A DNA stretch of 32,848 bases from Acetobacter estunensis (lineage in GTDB: Bacteria; Pseudomonadota; Alphaproteobacteria; Acetobacterales; Acetobacteraceae), in the NCBI RefSeq assembly GCF_011516945.1, contig NZ_WOTH01000032.1, positions 1-32,848 of the forward strand. The letters are read 5' to 3'. Of the stretch, positions 31,989 to 32,848 are shown piece after piece (within the stretch, counting starts at the first letter, position 1; every line of letters starts with the position of its first letter). The notes below the pieces were generated by a model, which did no database searches, was not told the origin of the DNA, and saw only the letters and a program-made list of their open reading frames with translations. The translations under genes and the position numbers were made by a program.

Positions 31989-32003
31989 GAACATAAAGAG
32001 AAC
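31989..32003 (-). promoter_or_regulatory. LexA (SOS) box of the imu cassette
   Basis: The minus strand reads GTTCTCTTTATGTTC, that is GTTC-N7-GTTC, the alphaproteobacterial LexA box. It ends 23 nt before the imuA start, and a -35-like TTGACT lies upstream (32023-32018). The cassette should be induced by DNA damage through the LexA of the host, because no lexA is present here. Confidence 0.93.
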
Positions 32004-32060
32004 ATAATACTGCTGTGAGTCAAGAATGAACTCGGTCGGTTTGAATAATGGGTCAGTTCA

Positions 32061-32157
32061 TCGCGCTTCGCGGCCCATGGCCCGTGCGTCCCACGCACGA
32101 CGATGAAGTGCGGAACGGTGCGGGCGTGCAGGACCGACTGCTCGGGAAGGGAAGGGA
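32061..32157. repeat. Structured non-coding repeat, copy 2
   Basis: This is related to 24676-24771. It keeps the hairpin CGTGCGT/ACGCACG (32083-32099, loop CCC instead of CGC) and the end CTGCTCGGGAAG. It lies between the imu promoter and an AGTCGCA box at 32198. Any reading frame across it is therefore probably not coding. Confidence 0.65.
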
Positions 32158-32197
32158 AGAGAAAAAAGCTCTCTACTTTCTCAACGAGATTGTTCTC

Positions 32198-32204
32198 AGT
32201 CGCA
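32198..32204 (+). promoter_or_regulatory. AGTCGCA box near the right end
   Basis: The sequence reads TTCTCAGTCGCACG. It ends 48 nt before an ATG at 32253, a distance like that of other boxes, which supports a gene starting there. A TGACGTCA palindrome lies within the following leader. Confidence 0.5.
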
Positions 32205-32252
32205 CGAAATCGGTCGAGATTGACGTCACCTTAAACAGAAACGGACATCCCA

Positions 32253-32591
32253 ATGTCGGATCGATCAGATACATGGCGCGAGTGGGAGACGACCTGCATT
32301 GGAGGATGCACTATCCGGTTTCGATCACGTTCGGAGCGGGTGGAGAACTGGTGGGAGACCGAGGTTTTTGAGATGACTGACGGCACGCGGACATGGACAG
32401 GCTCCGCTTATTTCAGTCTTGATGAAACCTCTACGTATTCCGTTGCAAACATAACGATCACAGATTCACCACACTTGAAGCTTAACGGATGCGAACATGC
32501 CTGTTCACTGGAAGCATTTGTCGTCTTTGCGTGGCCAGTTCTGATCGGATATAATAAATGTCCTGACCAAATAGGTCGGATAGAAACATAA
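32253..32591 (+). CDS. Doubtful hypothetical protein
   Basis: This 112-residue frame is supported mainly by the AGTCGCA box 48 nt upstream. The C-terminal two thirds (EMTDGTRTWTGSAYFSLDETSTYSVANI and later GCEHACSLEAFVVFAW) look like real protein, with four cysteines in that part. The N-terminal part is less convincing, and there is no good ribosome binding site. An overlapping frame ending at 32371 (with GDDLHWRMHYPVSITFGAGGEL) also looks protein-like over 32205-32371, so a frameshift joining the two is possible. I do not recognise a family. Confidence 0.4.
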   Translation: MSDRSDTWREWETTCIGGCTIRFRSRSERVENWWETEVFEMTDGTRTWTGSAYFSLDETSTYSVANITITDSPHLKLNGCEHACSLEAFVVFAWPVLIGYNKCPDQIGRIET

Positions 32592-32625
32592 ATACATTTA
32601 TACTAAAACAGATAGGAACAACGTC

Positions 32626-32763
32626 ATGAATCCAGTTCTGCTTTTGGCGCAGTGGCTTGCCTCGGTGGGGTTTCTTCTATCTGGTATGTTTGCTCTCTGT
32701 AATGTCGGATCACACGATTCAACAGCACGGTTCGCTAAGAGCCTGAATCAGAAAGCGGTTTGA
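32626..32763 (+). CDS. Small single-span membrane protein
   Basis: This 45-residue open frame has AGGA 8 nt before the ATG and an AT-rich promoter-like stretch (ACATTTATACT) upstream. Residues 3-23 (PVLLLAQWLASVGFLLSGMFA) form one hydrophobic segment, followed by a polar tail (STARFAKSLNQKAV). The family is not recognised. It follows the doubtful gene at 32253 after 34 bp. Confidence 0.5.
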   Translation: MNPVLLLAQWLASVGFLLSGMFALCNVGSHDSTARFAKSLNQKAV

Positions 32764-32813
32764 TTGATTTTTCGCAGAACTCTGCGGATATGGGCAATCA
32801 TCAACCATGCGCA

Positions 32814-32841
32814 GGATGACGAGATTGTTGTCTCGACATCC
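32814..32841. other. Stem-loop at the right edge
   Basis: GGATGACGAGA (32814-32824) pairs with TCTCGACATCC (32831-32841) at 10 of 11 positions around TTGTTG. There is no T run after it within the window. It could be a terminator stem for the small gene before it or part of a site cut off by the window end. Confidence 0.4.
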
Positions 32842-32848
32842 TTCGTGA

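Noticed and set aside
32048..32371. 107-codon plus-strand open frame at the right end
   Set aside because: Its first third lies in the structured repeat that is non-coding in its other copy, so it is unlikely to be a gene as it stands, although its last third may belong to a frameshifted gene.
1..32848. CRISPR arrays, tRNA or rRNA genes, and insertion sequences
   Set aside because: No regularly spaced repeats, cloverleaf-like sequences or transposase motifs were seen on either strand.

Overview
The window looks like part of a GC-rich alphaproteobacterial plasmid, most likely from an acetic acid bacterium (Acetobacteraceae). This rests on a RepC-type initiator, a GapR-family protein, a GTTC-N7-GTTC SOS box and a plasmid-borne imuA-imuB-dnaE2 cassette. 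The genus is inference; no rRNA or tRNA gene is visible.

Layout. (1) 231-898: a VapBC-type toxin-antitoxin pair. (2) 904-10069, minus strand: eight genes of a Dot/Icm (type IVB, IncI-like) secretion system. Read in transcription order they run icmL, icmK, icmE, icmG, icmC, icmD, icmJ, icmB, the same order as in Legionella. They encode the core channel, inner-membrane subunits and the icmB ATPase. (3) 10190-13030, minus strand: three DNA-binding proteins. Two are paralogous double-HTH regulators that share an identical 17-bp operator-like sequence upstream; the third has tandem Myb/HTH-like units. (4) 13215-21661, plus strand: a second transfer operon with a TcpQ-like protein, several exported proteins, a long disordered protein, DotA/TraY, a coiled-coil protein, a DsbC/G-like protein and a membrane protein. 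It ends at a strong bidirectional terminator. (5) 21700-22447, minus strand: a small lipoprotein and an unknown protein. (6) 22448-25139: a structured leader, repC with an internal oriV-like segment, gapR and a hypothetical gene. (7) 25167-26302: mazEF and a secreted protein. (8) 26377-32003, minus strand: the SOS mutagenesis cassette imuA-imuB-small gene-dnaE2 behind a LexA box. (9) 32041-32848: a second copy of a structured repeat and two doubtful small genes.

The most unusual signal is a short box, AGTCGCA. All nine exact copies I found lie upstream of a gene in that gene's orientation, and a one-mismatch copy lies upstream of repC. Three copies sit exactly 43 nt before the start codon. 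Every transfer gene in the two operons with an upstream gap of more than about 45 nt has one, and tightly packed or overlapping junctions do not. At several sites the box is followed by a stem-loop that takes up part of the ribosome binding site of the next gene. This looks like an undescribed plasmid-wide control module for transfer and replication genes, possibly acting on mRNA leaders.

The relaxase, coupling protein, DotB/TraJ ATPase and DotC are not visible here, so the transfer system is incomplete within the window.
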